A stretch of DNA of 6,635 nucleotides from Prevotellaceae bacterium (GTDB lineage: Bacteria; Bacteroidota; Bacteroidia; Bacteroidales; UBA932): NCBI GenBank assembly GCA_031258915.1, contig JAIRMD010000005.1:1-6635 (forward strand), read 5' to 3'. Below, piece after piece: positions 1-5,309 of this stretch. The notes below the pieces were generated by a model. It was given only the letters and a program-made list of their open reading frames with translations, was not told the DNA's origin and searched no databases. A program made the translations under genes and the position numbers. Numbering within the stretch: the stretch's first letter is position 1; each line of letters begins with the position of its first letter.

Positions 1-2
1 CC

Positions 3-10
3 TATTTTTG
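3..10 (+). promoter_or_regulatory. Bacteroidota-type -7 promoter box (TATTTTTG)
   Basis: TATTTTTG is an exact match to TAnnTTTG, the -7 element used by the primary sigma factor in Bacteroidota. It ends 35 nt before the ATG of the 46-360 gene, a reasonable leader length. The partner -33 element (TTTG-like) would lie left of the window and cannot be checked. The motif is short and AT-rich, so the call rests on its position before a gene as well as on the match. Confidence 0.5.
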
Positions 11-45
11 TAGTAGAATTTTAGACCCTCAAAACGTAAAAAAAC

Positions 46-360
46 ATGTCAACAGCGCTGCAAACCCCAAAAAAAGCCAAAGTTGAGGTAAGAAAACCGA
101 CAAAAACGCTTGTTCAATCAACCAATGTTGAAGAAACGAAGCCGTATTGCTCGTGGGAGGAGATACGAAAAAAATATCCCAATCATTGGATATTAATAGA
201 GAATCCTGTGTTTGATAGCGATGGTAGCGCTATCAAAAAAGGGATTGTGCTATGCACAAGCACAAAAAGAGATGACATCTCCAACGAAATCAAAAAAAGA
301 GAAAATTTATACTACGCCGTTGAATATACAGGACAGCGCAAAAAACGAGTTTTTTTGTGA
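46..360 (+). CDS. Small hypothetical protein, 104 aa
   Basis: I do not recognise a named family. The first 30 or so residues are rich in Lys, Thr and Val and look disordered. From residue 37 the chain looks like a compact folded domain: a WEEIRKKYPNHWILIENP segment (37-54), a turn with Asp/Gly (57-60), a KKGIVLC strand (64-70), a charged stretch (72-85) and a closing AVEYTG strand (91-96). There is no signal peptide or membrane segment, so it is probably cytoplasmic. The start is the only Met in the frame; it follows an A-rich stretch with no Shine-Dalgarno, and the TAnnTTTG box at 3-10 lies upstream. The gene is clearly AT-richer than those downstream, which might reflect later acquisition. 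It is 129 bp from the next gene and shows no functional link to it. That it is a real gene is likely; its function is unknown. Confidence 0.7.
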   Translation: MSTALQTPKKAKVEVRKPTKTLVQSTNVEETKPYCSWEEIRKKYPNHWILIENPVFDSDGSAIKKGIVLCTSTKRDDISNEIKKRENLYYAVEYTGQRKKRVFL

Positions 361-409
361 ATCAATAGGAATAAAAAAACACAGAAATGCTGACTTTCAT
401 TGATTTATA

Positions 410-426
410 AAAACAATGATTGTTTT
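410..426 (+). terminator. AT-rich hairpin after the first gene, possible weak terminator
   Basis: AAAACAA-TGA-TTGTTTT is a perfect 7-bp inverted repeat with a 3-nt loop, about 50 nt after the stop of the 46-360 gene and about 60 nt before the next start. The descending arm is T-rich but there is no GC-rich stem and no long T tract after it, so termination is only a possibility. The rest of the 361-489 spacer shows one further small inverted repeat (AACTT-GCGA-AAGTT, 454-467) and no clear promoter. Confidence 0.2.
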
Positions 427-489
427 AAAATTCTCATGTCCAACGAACTAAATAACTTGCGAAAGTTGAACACATAACATTTTACCATT

Positions 490-1572
490 ATGAAGCACAC
501 ATGTTACTTTTTCGCCTTAAGCTTGCTGCTGCTGCTGTCGTCGGCAGCCTCTGCGCAGCTGGATGCGCCTCACTTCAGGGTTTTTCAGTTCCCTGCCAAT
601 CAGATTCCCCGCATCGACGGGCGCTTTGATGACTGGGACGTTGTTCCCGAAGCATACGTGGTCGGTACGGAGGAGCTGTGGGATGATACGGAAAAGCACA
701 AGGGTATTGACAAAAAAACGCTGGACGTGCGGGTAAAGGTAGGCTGGGTGAAGGGCTTGAATCGCCTCTACTTCATGTACGAAGCCTACGACGACTACTG
801 GGATTTTACGCATACGGGGCTGCACAACGATATTTTTGAGGTAGTGGTGGACGGCGACCTCTCCGGCGGGCCTCACATCGACGAGCGGCACCCCAACAAG
901 GAGCTGCCGCAGTGGGATGCCTACTTCCTCTTTCACGGGGTGCACGCGCAGAACTACCACGTGTTTACGCCGCCAGCCTACGGCAAGGACTGGGCGCTTG
1001 CGTGGGGCAGCCAGCCGTGGATAAAGGAGCTGCCCTACGCCAACGCAGCGTTTGACTACCGCTTTGAGCCCGGGGAGTCGGGCACGCTGCGGCTGGAATT
1101 TTACGTTACGGTGTTCGACTACGCCGGCAACGACCCCTCGCGGGCCGTGGAGTCGCAGCTCTACGACGGCAAGCATATTGGGCTGTGCTGGGCTATTATC
1201 GACTACGACGACGTAACACGGGACGGGAACAACGGCTTTTGGAACCTCTCCAAGCACCACACCATGTACGGCGAATCGTCGCAGCTGCGCACGTTTGAGC
1301 TCATGCCGCTGGAGCCGCGCTTCAAGAAAGCCGTGTGCGCAAGGTGGGAGCACAAGGTGCTGGACATGCGCCGCCGGATGGTGGCATTCAACGACCTCTC
1401 GGAGGGAAACATCACCCGCTGGAAGTGGGACTTTGGCGACGGAACAACCTCTACGGAGCAGCACCCCCTGCACGCCTACAGCGAAGCGGGAAAATACATT
1501 GTAACGCTCGACGTATTTGCGCCGGAGGGAACCGACCGGGCAACCCGAGTGTGGGATGTGGCGGTAAAATGA
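490..1572 (+). CDS. Secreted PKD-domain protein with CBM9/DOMON-like N-terminal region
   Basis: This 360-residue protein opens with a clear Sec signal peptide: a basic start, a Leu-rich core (9-17) and an A-S-A motif, with likely cleavage between Ala22 and Gln23. Residues 36-270 begin with an IPRIDGRFDDWD segment and contain several aromatic beta-strand stretches (NRLYFMYEAYDDYWDF at 91-106, HNDIFEVVVDGD at 112-123). These are hallmarks of the carbohydrate-binding family 9 / DOMON-like beta-sandwich group. Residues 294-360 form a PKD domain with the signature WDFGDGTTS (313-321), HAY (328-330) and GKYIVTLDV (334-342). PKD domains are extracellular beta-sandwiches common on glycan-active and surface proteins. 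I see no catalytic signature, lipobox or C-terminal sorting domain, so a periplasmic or secreted binding role is inferred, with the ligand unknown. Upstream there is no Shine-Dalgarno, as usual in this phylum. The PKD call is firm; the N-terminal family is less certain. Confidence 0.88.
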   Translation: MKHTCYFFALSLLLLLSSAASAQLDAPHFRVFQFPANQIPRIDGRFDDWDVVPEAYVVGTEELWDDTEKHKGIDKKTLDVRVKVGWVKGLNRLYFMYEAYDDYWDFTHTGLHNDIFEVVVDGDLSGGPHIDERHPNKELPQWDAYFLFHGVHAQNYHVFTPPAYGKDWALAWGSQPWIKELPYANAAFDYRFEPGESGTLRLEFYVTVFDYAGNDPSRAVESQLYDGKHIGLCWAIIDYDDVTRDGNNGFWNLSKHHTMYGESSQLRTFELMPLEPRFKKAVCARWEHKVLDMRRRMVAFNDLSEGNITRWKWDFGDGTTSTEQHPLHAYSEAGKYIVTLDVFAPEGTDRATRVWDVAVK

Positions 1573-1625
1573 CGACAGCCGACAAATCATGCGGCAGCAT
1601 TGTAAAATTTCCGGCGTAGTAATAA

Positions 1626-1651
1626 TTCAAAATTTAAAATTCAAAATTCAA
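1626..1651. repeat. Short tandem repeat, TTCAAAA unit
   Basis: About 3.7 copies of a 7-bp unit run head to tail: TTCAAAA, TTTAAAA, TTCAAAA, TTCAA. The array lies between the stop of the PKD gene and the left end of the large palindrome. Similar attcaaaattcaaaa tracts are common in AT-rich bacterial spacers. It is long enough to vary by slippage, but nothing here shows a function. Confidence 0.6.
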
Positions 1652-1660
1652 TACAAGTCC

Positions 1661-2152
1661 CCCGCATTTCTTAATTATTTGAATTACAGATAATTAAAAA
1701 ATTGTTATTTTTGTAATTAAATGGAAGTCAACGAAGTAGTATATTACGCAGACCTCACCCCCAGCCCCTCTCCAAAGGAGAGGGTAGCAGGGACACGAAC
1801 TTCGGCGCAAGCCACCCCTCTCCGAAGGAGGCTGCGTGAAAAAGGGCGGTTAAACCTTATTTCTATTAGGCCAACCTTAGTAGCAGAGGAGTAACCCCAC
1901 ATATTTTCAACCTTATTACCTTATTAAACAGATGTTTATGGTTGCAAAAATAAGGTCAATAAGGTTGTTGTTGCGCTTCGCGCTACTAAGGTTGCCCTAA
2001 TAAAAATAAGGTTTGAAGATTTTTCACACGGCCTCCTTCGGAGAGGGGCTGTGGGTGAGGTCTGCGTAATATGCTATTTGGATGATTATTATTTAATTAC
2101 AAAAATATCAATTTTTTAATTATCTACAATTCAAACAATTAGGAAATGTGGG
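1661..2152. mobile_element. Large interrupted palindrome, candidate non-autonomous (MITE/REP-like) element
   Basis: The outer arms 1661-1780 and 2033-2152 are reverse complements without gaps over 120 nt, with about 16 mismatches by hand alignment. Of these, 8 fall in one 18-nt block (1723-1740 against 2073-2090). Moving inward, further pairs are 1831-1843 with 2020-2032 (2 mismatches), 1852-1884 with 1982-2014 (2 mismatches in 33) and 1908-1925 with 1949-1967 (one extra base), closing on a 23-nt loop. The ends are CCCGCATTTC and GAAATGTGGG. Both arms contain TATTTTTG, at 1706-1713 on plus and 2100-2107 on minus, so both boxes point inward. There is no transposase frame, and I could not find a target-site duplication in the flanks. 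The CTCACCC..CAGCCCCTCTCC core resembles dispersed repeats I recall from Bacteroidota spacers. The structure is certain; its mobile nature is inferred. Confidence 0.65.
1765..1830 (+). repeat. Direct repeat bounding a 50-bp extra segment in the left arm
   Basis: CCCCTCTCCAAAGGAG (1765-1780) recurs as CCCCTCTCCGAAGGAG (1815-1830), exactly 50 bp further on, while the right arm has only one partner (2033-2048). Removing 1781-1830 would let the left arm pair continuously with the right. The first copy also forms a perfect 8-bp hairpin, CCCTCTCC-AAA-GGAGAGGG (1766-1784). The spacing suggests that the right arm lost, or the left arm gained, one repeat unit by slippage or recombination. Confidence 0.6.
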
Positions 2153-2211
2153 AAGCTTCAATAACAAAAACAACCTCAGCAGCAGATGGATATAGTATAA
2201 ACAGCAGCTTC

Positions 2212-2225
2212 ATTACCTTATTAAA
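2212..2225 (+). repeat. Second copy of an apex motif from the palindrome
   Basis: ATTACCTTATTAAA is identical over 14 nt to 1915-1928 near the apex of the palindrome, yet it lies 60 bp outside the right end of that element. It may mark an older, decayed copy or may be chance in AT-rich DNA. Apart from this motif and the leader repeat at 2261-2283, the 2153-2335 spacer shows nothing I can name. Confidence 0.35.
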
Positions 2226-2260
2226 TTAAATGGCTTGTAATCAGCAATAATACTTGATAC

Positions 2261-2283
2261 ATCACGCAACTTATGACGCTATC
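2261..2283 (+). repeat. Leader repeat, copy 1 (upstream of the GH2 gene)
   Basis: This 23-bp sequence has the core CGCAACTTATGACG followed by C/T-TATC. It matches 5250-5272, in the leader of the DUF4249 gene, at 22 of 23 positions. Copy 1 ends 52 nt before the GH2 start codon. Similarity fades outside the 23 bp. Possible roles are a shared promoter or operator (CAACTT resembles -35 elements of ECF sigma factors), a shared leader peptide, or a dispersed genomic repeat. The sequence alone does not choose among these. Confidence 0.6.
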
Positions 2284-2314
2284 GGAACGACGTACACTTG
2301 GGAAATTTCAGTAA
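2273..2314 (+). CDS. Possible 13-codon leader ORF before the GH2 gene
   Basis: The ATG inside the leader repeat opens a frame reading MTLSERRTLGKFQ and stopping at TAA, 21 nt before the GH2 start. The companion repeat at 5250-5272 opens a frame that also begins MTLS. Only the first four residues are shared, and these follow directly from the repeat, so conservation of a peptide is not shown. There is no Shine-Dalgarno. It is listed because the pattern recurs; it may well be untranslated. Confidence 0.15.
   Translation: MTLSERRTLGKFQ
2293..2300 (+). promoter_or_regulatory. Possible -7 box for the GH2 gene (TACACTTG)
   Basis: TACACTTG matches TAnnTTTG at five of the six fixed positions. It ends 35 nt before the GH2 ATG, the same distance as the box at 3-10 from its gene. 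No clear TTTG -33 element lies at the expected distance; the leader repeat occupies that stretch. If this promoter is used, the short MTLS frame would start upstream of transcription and would not be translated from it. Confidence 0.25.
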
Positions 2315-2335
2315 CAAATACTCAATAAGCTAATC

Positions 2336-5206
2336 ATGAAAACACTTGTTTTGGGACTGTTTGCAGCGCTGTTTGGCGTTGCTGTATGCGCACAACCCGT
2401 TGATTTGAGCGGGATATGGCGATTTAAAGTTGACCGCGAGGGCAAAGGCGTGTCGGAAAAGTGGTACACCCAAACGCTGGACGACGCTATTCTGCTTCCA
2501 GCCTCCATGCCCGAACGGCTAAAAGGCGACCTCGTTACGCTAAGCACGCAATGGACGGGCAGCATCTACGACAGCTCGTTCTTCTTTTATCCCCGCTTGG
2601 AGAAATATCGCCGACCGGGAAACGTGAAGTTTCCCTTTTTCCTCACCCCCGACAGGCACTACGTTGGCGTGGCGTGGTATCAGCGCGATGTGGAAATCCC
2701 GGCCGCGTGGAAAGGTCGCAAAATTACGCTGTTTCTTGAGCGGCCGCACATTGAGAGCCGCGTGTGGGTAGACGGCAAGGAGCTGGGTATGCAGAATAGC
2801 CTGTCTACGCCTCACGTCTTCGACCTGTCTTCCGTTGCGCCGGGAAGGCATACCATATCCGTTGCCGTAGACAACCGGATTAAGGATATTAACGTGGGGG
2901 TAGATTCGCACAGCATTACCGACCAGACGCAGGGCAACTGGAACGGCATTGTCGGCAAAATGGAGCTGAGGGTGCAGGATGAAGTTTTTTTTGACGATAT
3001 TCAGGTGTTTCCGCAGCTGGCCAGCAAGTCGGCGGTGGTGAAGATAGTCGTCAAAAGCTTGAAGAGCGCACCCCGCAAAGGGGTTGTTCGGTTGCAGGCA
3101 AAGAGCTTCAACAGCCCCAAGGCGCACGAAACGTCCATCGTTACCGTGCCGTTTTCCGTCAGCAAGGGCGAGGGCGTTGTGGAAGCTACGCTGCCGTTTG
3201 GGAGCGGCATGTTGACGTGGGATGAGTTTGCCCCCGCGCTCTACCTGCTGGAGGCGCAGCTCGAAAGCGGCAAGCTTCGAGACGCCAAGAAGGTGCAGTT
3301 TGGGATGCGCGAATTTTCCATCAAGGGCACGTATTTTTACGTGAACGGACGCAAAACCATGCTGCGCGGCACGGTGGAGAACTGCCTGTTTCCGCGCACC
3401 GGGTACGCGCCTGTGGATGTAGAGGAGTGGAGGCGAGTATTCTCCGTTGCGCGGTCGTTTGGGCTCAACCACATGCGATTTCACTCGTACTGCCCGCCCG
3501 AAGCCGCTTTCATTGCAGCCGACATGGAGGGCATGTACCTGCAACCCGAAGGCCCCAGCTGGCCTAATCACGGCACGTCGCTGGGGCGCGGCTATCCGAT
3601 TGATGAATACCTGATGCAGGAAACGCAGCGAATGGCAAAGCAGTACGGCAGCTATGCTTCATTCTGCATGTTGGCGTGCGGCAACGAGCCGGCGGGTAGA
3701 TGGGTGTCATGGGTGAGCAATTTTGTGGATTACTGGGAAAAAACCGATTCGCGGCGCGTCTACACCGGCGCTTCGGTGGGGCAAAGCTGGGCGTGGCAGC
3801 CGCGCAGCCAGTACCACGTCAAGGCGGGGGCGCGCGGCTTGTCGTGGGGAGAGCGTCCCGAAAGCTGCTCGGACTACAGCCCGCGCATTGATACCATCCG
3901 CCAGCCTTACGTTTCGCACGAAACGGGGCAGTGGTGCGTTTTCCCGAATTTTGACGAAATCAGAAAATATACCGGCGTGAATAAGGCAAGGAACTTTGAT
4001 CTCTTCAAGGAAGACCTTGAAGACCACGATATGGGCGATTTGGGACACTTGTTTATGATGGCGTCGGGAAAGTTGCAGGCGCTGTGCTACAAGCATGAAG
4101 TAGAAAAAACGCTCCGCACGCCCGGATACGCAGGATTTCAGCTGCTGGCGCTCAACGACTACTCCGGACAGGGTACGGCGCTCGTGGGGGTTACGGACGT
4201 TTTTTGGGACGAAAAAGAGTACATCACCGCCGCAGAGTTTAAGAAGTTCTGCAACGCCACCGTGCTGCTCGCCAAAATGCGCAAGTTCGTCTTTGCCGCT
4301 ACGGATACGGTGGAAGCCGAAATAGAAACAGCCCACTTTGGTCGCCGACCGCTGAAAAACGCGAACATCCGCTGGAAAATAAAGAACGTCAAATTTAATG
4401 GCGTTGTTGCCAAAGGGTCGCTCTATGCGGACGAAATCCCCATTGGCAACGGCAATGCCGTGGGAAAAATACGCTTTGCGCCGGACGTTCGGGCGGCAAC
4501 GCGGTTTAATCTTGAGGTATCGCTTGACGGGGAAGCGGGGGAAGCGGTAACAAATGACTGGGACTTTTGGGTGTACCCCAAGCTCGCCGCCGTTGCCGAC
4601 GCCGGCAGCGTGCACATCACCGATACGCTGGACGGCAAAGCGCTGGACATCCTCAGCAACGGCGGCAGCGTGCTGCTGCTTGCGGCAGGAAAGGTGTCGT
4701 ACGGAAAAAGCGTTGCGCAGCGCATGACGCCCGTATTCTGGAATACTTCGTGGTTTAAGATGCGCGCACCGCACACCACAGGCTTTTTGGTCAACCCCGC
4801 TCACCGGATTTTTGACCTCTTCCCCACAGAGTATCACTCCCAGCTGCAATGGTGGGAGCTGGTACACGGTGCGCAGGTGATGCTGCTGAACGATTTCCCC
4901 AAAGGCTTTCAGCCCATTATTCAGCCCATAGACACGTGGTTTCTGAACCGCAAGCTCGGCATGTTGTTTGAGGCAAAGGTAAACGGCGGAAAGCTGGTGG
5001 CGAGCTCGGCCGACCTTACGCAAAATCCGGAGGAGCGGATGGTGGCGCGGCAGCTGCTGGAGAGCATCCTGCGCTACATGAACTCAGACTACTTCCGCCC
5101 ACAGTACGAGGTGGAAACGGCGAGGGTTTTGGACATTTTCACCAAGCAAGAGCCTCCCATCAGCGCGTTTACCGTTCAGAATCCGATGGATCTTATTCCC
5201 AGATAG
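2336..5206 (+). CDS. Exported glycoside hydrolase family 2 enzyme (beta-galactosidase/glucuronidase superfamily)
   Basis: The 956-residue protein starts with a signal peptide, likely cut after V-C-A (Ala19), so the enzyme is periplasmic or secreted. Domain order follows GH2: a jelly-roll sugar-binding domain (about 22-225, with AWYQRDVEIP at 113-122 and WVDGKELG at 144-151), an Ig-like beta-sandwich (about 226-325), and a TIM barrel (about 330-650). The barrel carries NHMRFHSYCPPEAAF (378-392). The acid/base is predicted as Glu451 in CGNEP and the nucleophile as Glu529 in SHETGQW; their 78-residue spacing is close to that of LacZ. A long C-terminal region (about 675-925), with IIQPIDTWFLNRKLG (861-875) and WWEL (839-842), extends beyond the basic three domains; I have seen this arrangement in GH2 proteins of Bacteroidota. 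Retaining exo-hydrolysis of a beta-glycoside is expected, but the sugar cannot be told from sequence. The reading frame is intact. It is separated from the PKD gene by the palindrome. Confidence 0.93.
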   Translation: MKTLVLGLFAALFGVAVCAQPVDLSGIWRFKVDREGKGVSEKWYTQTLDDAILLPASMPERLKGDLVTLSTQWTGSIYDSSFFFYPRLEKYRRPGNVKFPFFLTPDRHYVGVAWYQRDVEIPAAWKGRKITLFLERPHIESRVWVDGKELGMQNSLSTPHVFDLSSVAPGRHTISVAVDNRIKDINVGVDSHSITDQTQGNWNGIVGKMELRVQDEVFFDDIQVFPQLASKSAVVKIVVKSLKSAPRKGVVRLQAKSFNSPKAHETSIVTVPFSVSKGEGVVEATLPFGSGMLTWDEFAPALYLLEAQLESGKLRDAKKVQFGMREFSIKGTYFYVNGRKTMLRGTVENCLFPRTGYAPVDVEEWRRVFSVARSFGLNHMRFHSYCPPEAAFIAADMEGMYLQPEGPSWPNHGTSLGRGYPIDEYLMQETQRMAKQYGSYASFCMLACGNEPAGRWVSWVSNFVDYWEKTDSRRVYTGASVGQSWAWQPRSQYHVKAGARGLSWGERPESCSDYSPRIDTIRQPYVSHETGQWCVFPNFDEIRKYTGVNKARNFDLFKEDLEDHDMGDLGHLFMMASGKLQALCYKHEVEKTLRTPGYAGFQLLALNDYSGQGTALVGVTDVFWDEKEYITAAEFKKFCNATVLLAKMRKFVFAATDTVEAEIETAHFGRRPLKNANIRWKIKNVKFNGVVAKGSLYADEIPIGNGNAVGKIRFAPDVRAATRFNLEVSLDGEAGEAVTNDWDFWVYPKLAAVADAGSVHITDTLDGKALDILSNGGSVLLLAAGKVSYGKSVAQRMTPVFWNTSWFKMRAPHTTGFLVNPAHRIFDLFPTEYHSQLQWWELVHGAQVMLLNDFPKGFQPIIQPIDTWFLNRKLGMLFEAKVNGGKLVASSADLTQNPEERMVARQLLESILRYMNSDYFRPQYEVETARVLDIFTKQEPPISAFTVQNPMDLIPR

Positions 5207-5210
5207 CCGC

Positions 5211-5240
5211 GCTGCTTTTGCGAAAGCGAATGTGTGCAGC
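5211..5240 (+). terminator. Stem-loop just after the GH2 gene, possible weak terminator
   Basis: GCTTT-TGCG-AAAGC (5214-5227) is a perfect 5-bp stem with a tetraloop. A competing outer pair, GCTGC (5211-5215) with GCAGC (5236-5240), encloses it. It begins only 5 nt after the GH2 stop codon. No T tract follows, so any effect on transcription is uncertain; it could also serve as 3'-end protection of the mRNA. Confidence 0.25.
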
Positions 5241-5249
5241 TCTTGCCGT

Positions 5250-5272
5250 ATCACGCAACTTATGACGTTATC
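5250..5272 (+). repeat. Leader repeat, copy 2 (upstream of the DUF4249 gene)
   Basis: This copy shares 22 of 23 positions with 2261-2283, differing by one T for C. It lies in the 99-bp spacer between the GH2 and DUF4249 genes and ends 33 nt before the DUF4249 start codon. Its presence in front of two consecutive genes suggests that each may have its own regulatory leader rather than forming a simple operon. Confidence 0.6.
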
Positions 5273-5309
5273 TCAAAAAAATGAACGTTACCCGTTTGAA
5301 ATAAAATGA
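5262..5309 (+). CDS. Possible 15-codon leader ORF overlapping the DUF4249 start
   Basis: From the ATG in the leader repeat the frame reads MTLSQKNERYPFEIK and stops at TGA. That TGA overlaps the DUF4249 start in an ATGA arrangement, the geometry of translational coupling. The frame has no Shine-Dalgarno and is very short, and the overlap could be chance. The parallel MTLS frame before the GH2 gene does not overlap its gene. Confidence 0.2.
   Translation: MTLSQKNERYPFEIK

Noticed and set aside
212..403. Overlapping plus-strand frame across the end of the first gene, considered as a frameshifted continuation
   Set aside because: The 46-360 frame ends naturally after its core domain, and the overlapping frame has a composition (Lys/Thr-rich, no motif) that does not extend it.
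451..489. TAACTTGC before the PKD gene as a -7 promoter box
   Set aside because: It lacks one T of TAnnTTTG and no -33 partner is seen, so it is not supportable.
517..1590. Long minus-strand open frame (357 codons) opposite the PKD gene
   Set aside because: It lies opposite a gene with a signal peptide and a recognisable PKD domain. Its translation is rich in Arg, Val and His with no recognisable motif, as expected of the antisense of a GC-rich gene.
1765..2048. CRISPR-like array made of the CCCCTCTCC repeats
   Set aside because: There are only two direct copies, plus one inverted, inside a palindrome, with no regular spacer series and no cas genes.
1651..2162. Target-site duplication flanking the large palindrome
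   Set aside because: The flanks (ACAAGTCC on the left, AAGCTTCA on the right) share no convincing direct repeat, so insertion cannot be shown from this copy alone.
2336..2400. GH2 protein as a lipoprotein through the Cys in GVAVCAQ
   Set aside because: The residue before Cys is Val, where a lipobox needs Gly, Ala or Ser; V-C-A before Gln fits ordinary signal peptidase I cleavage better.
2540..5023. Two long minus-strand open frames (2540-3571 and 3707-5023) opposite the GH2 gene
   Set aside because: The plus strand carries an intact GH2 protein with ordered domains and catalytic residues; the antisense products show no family features.
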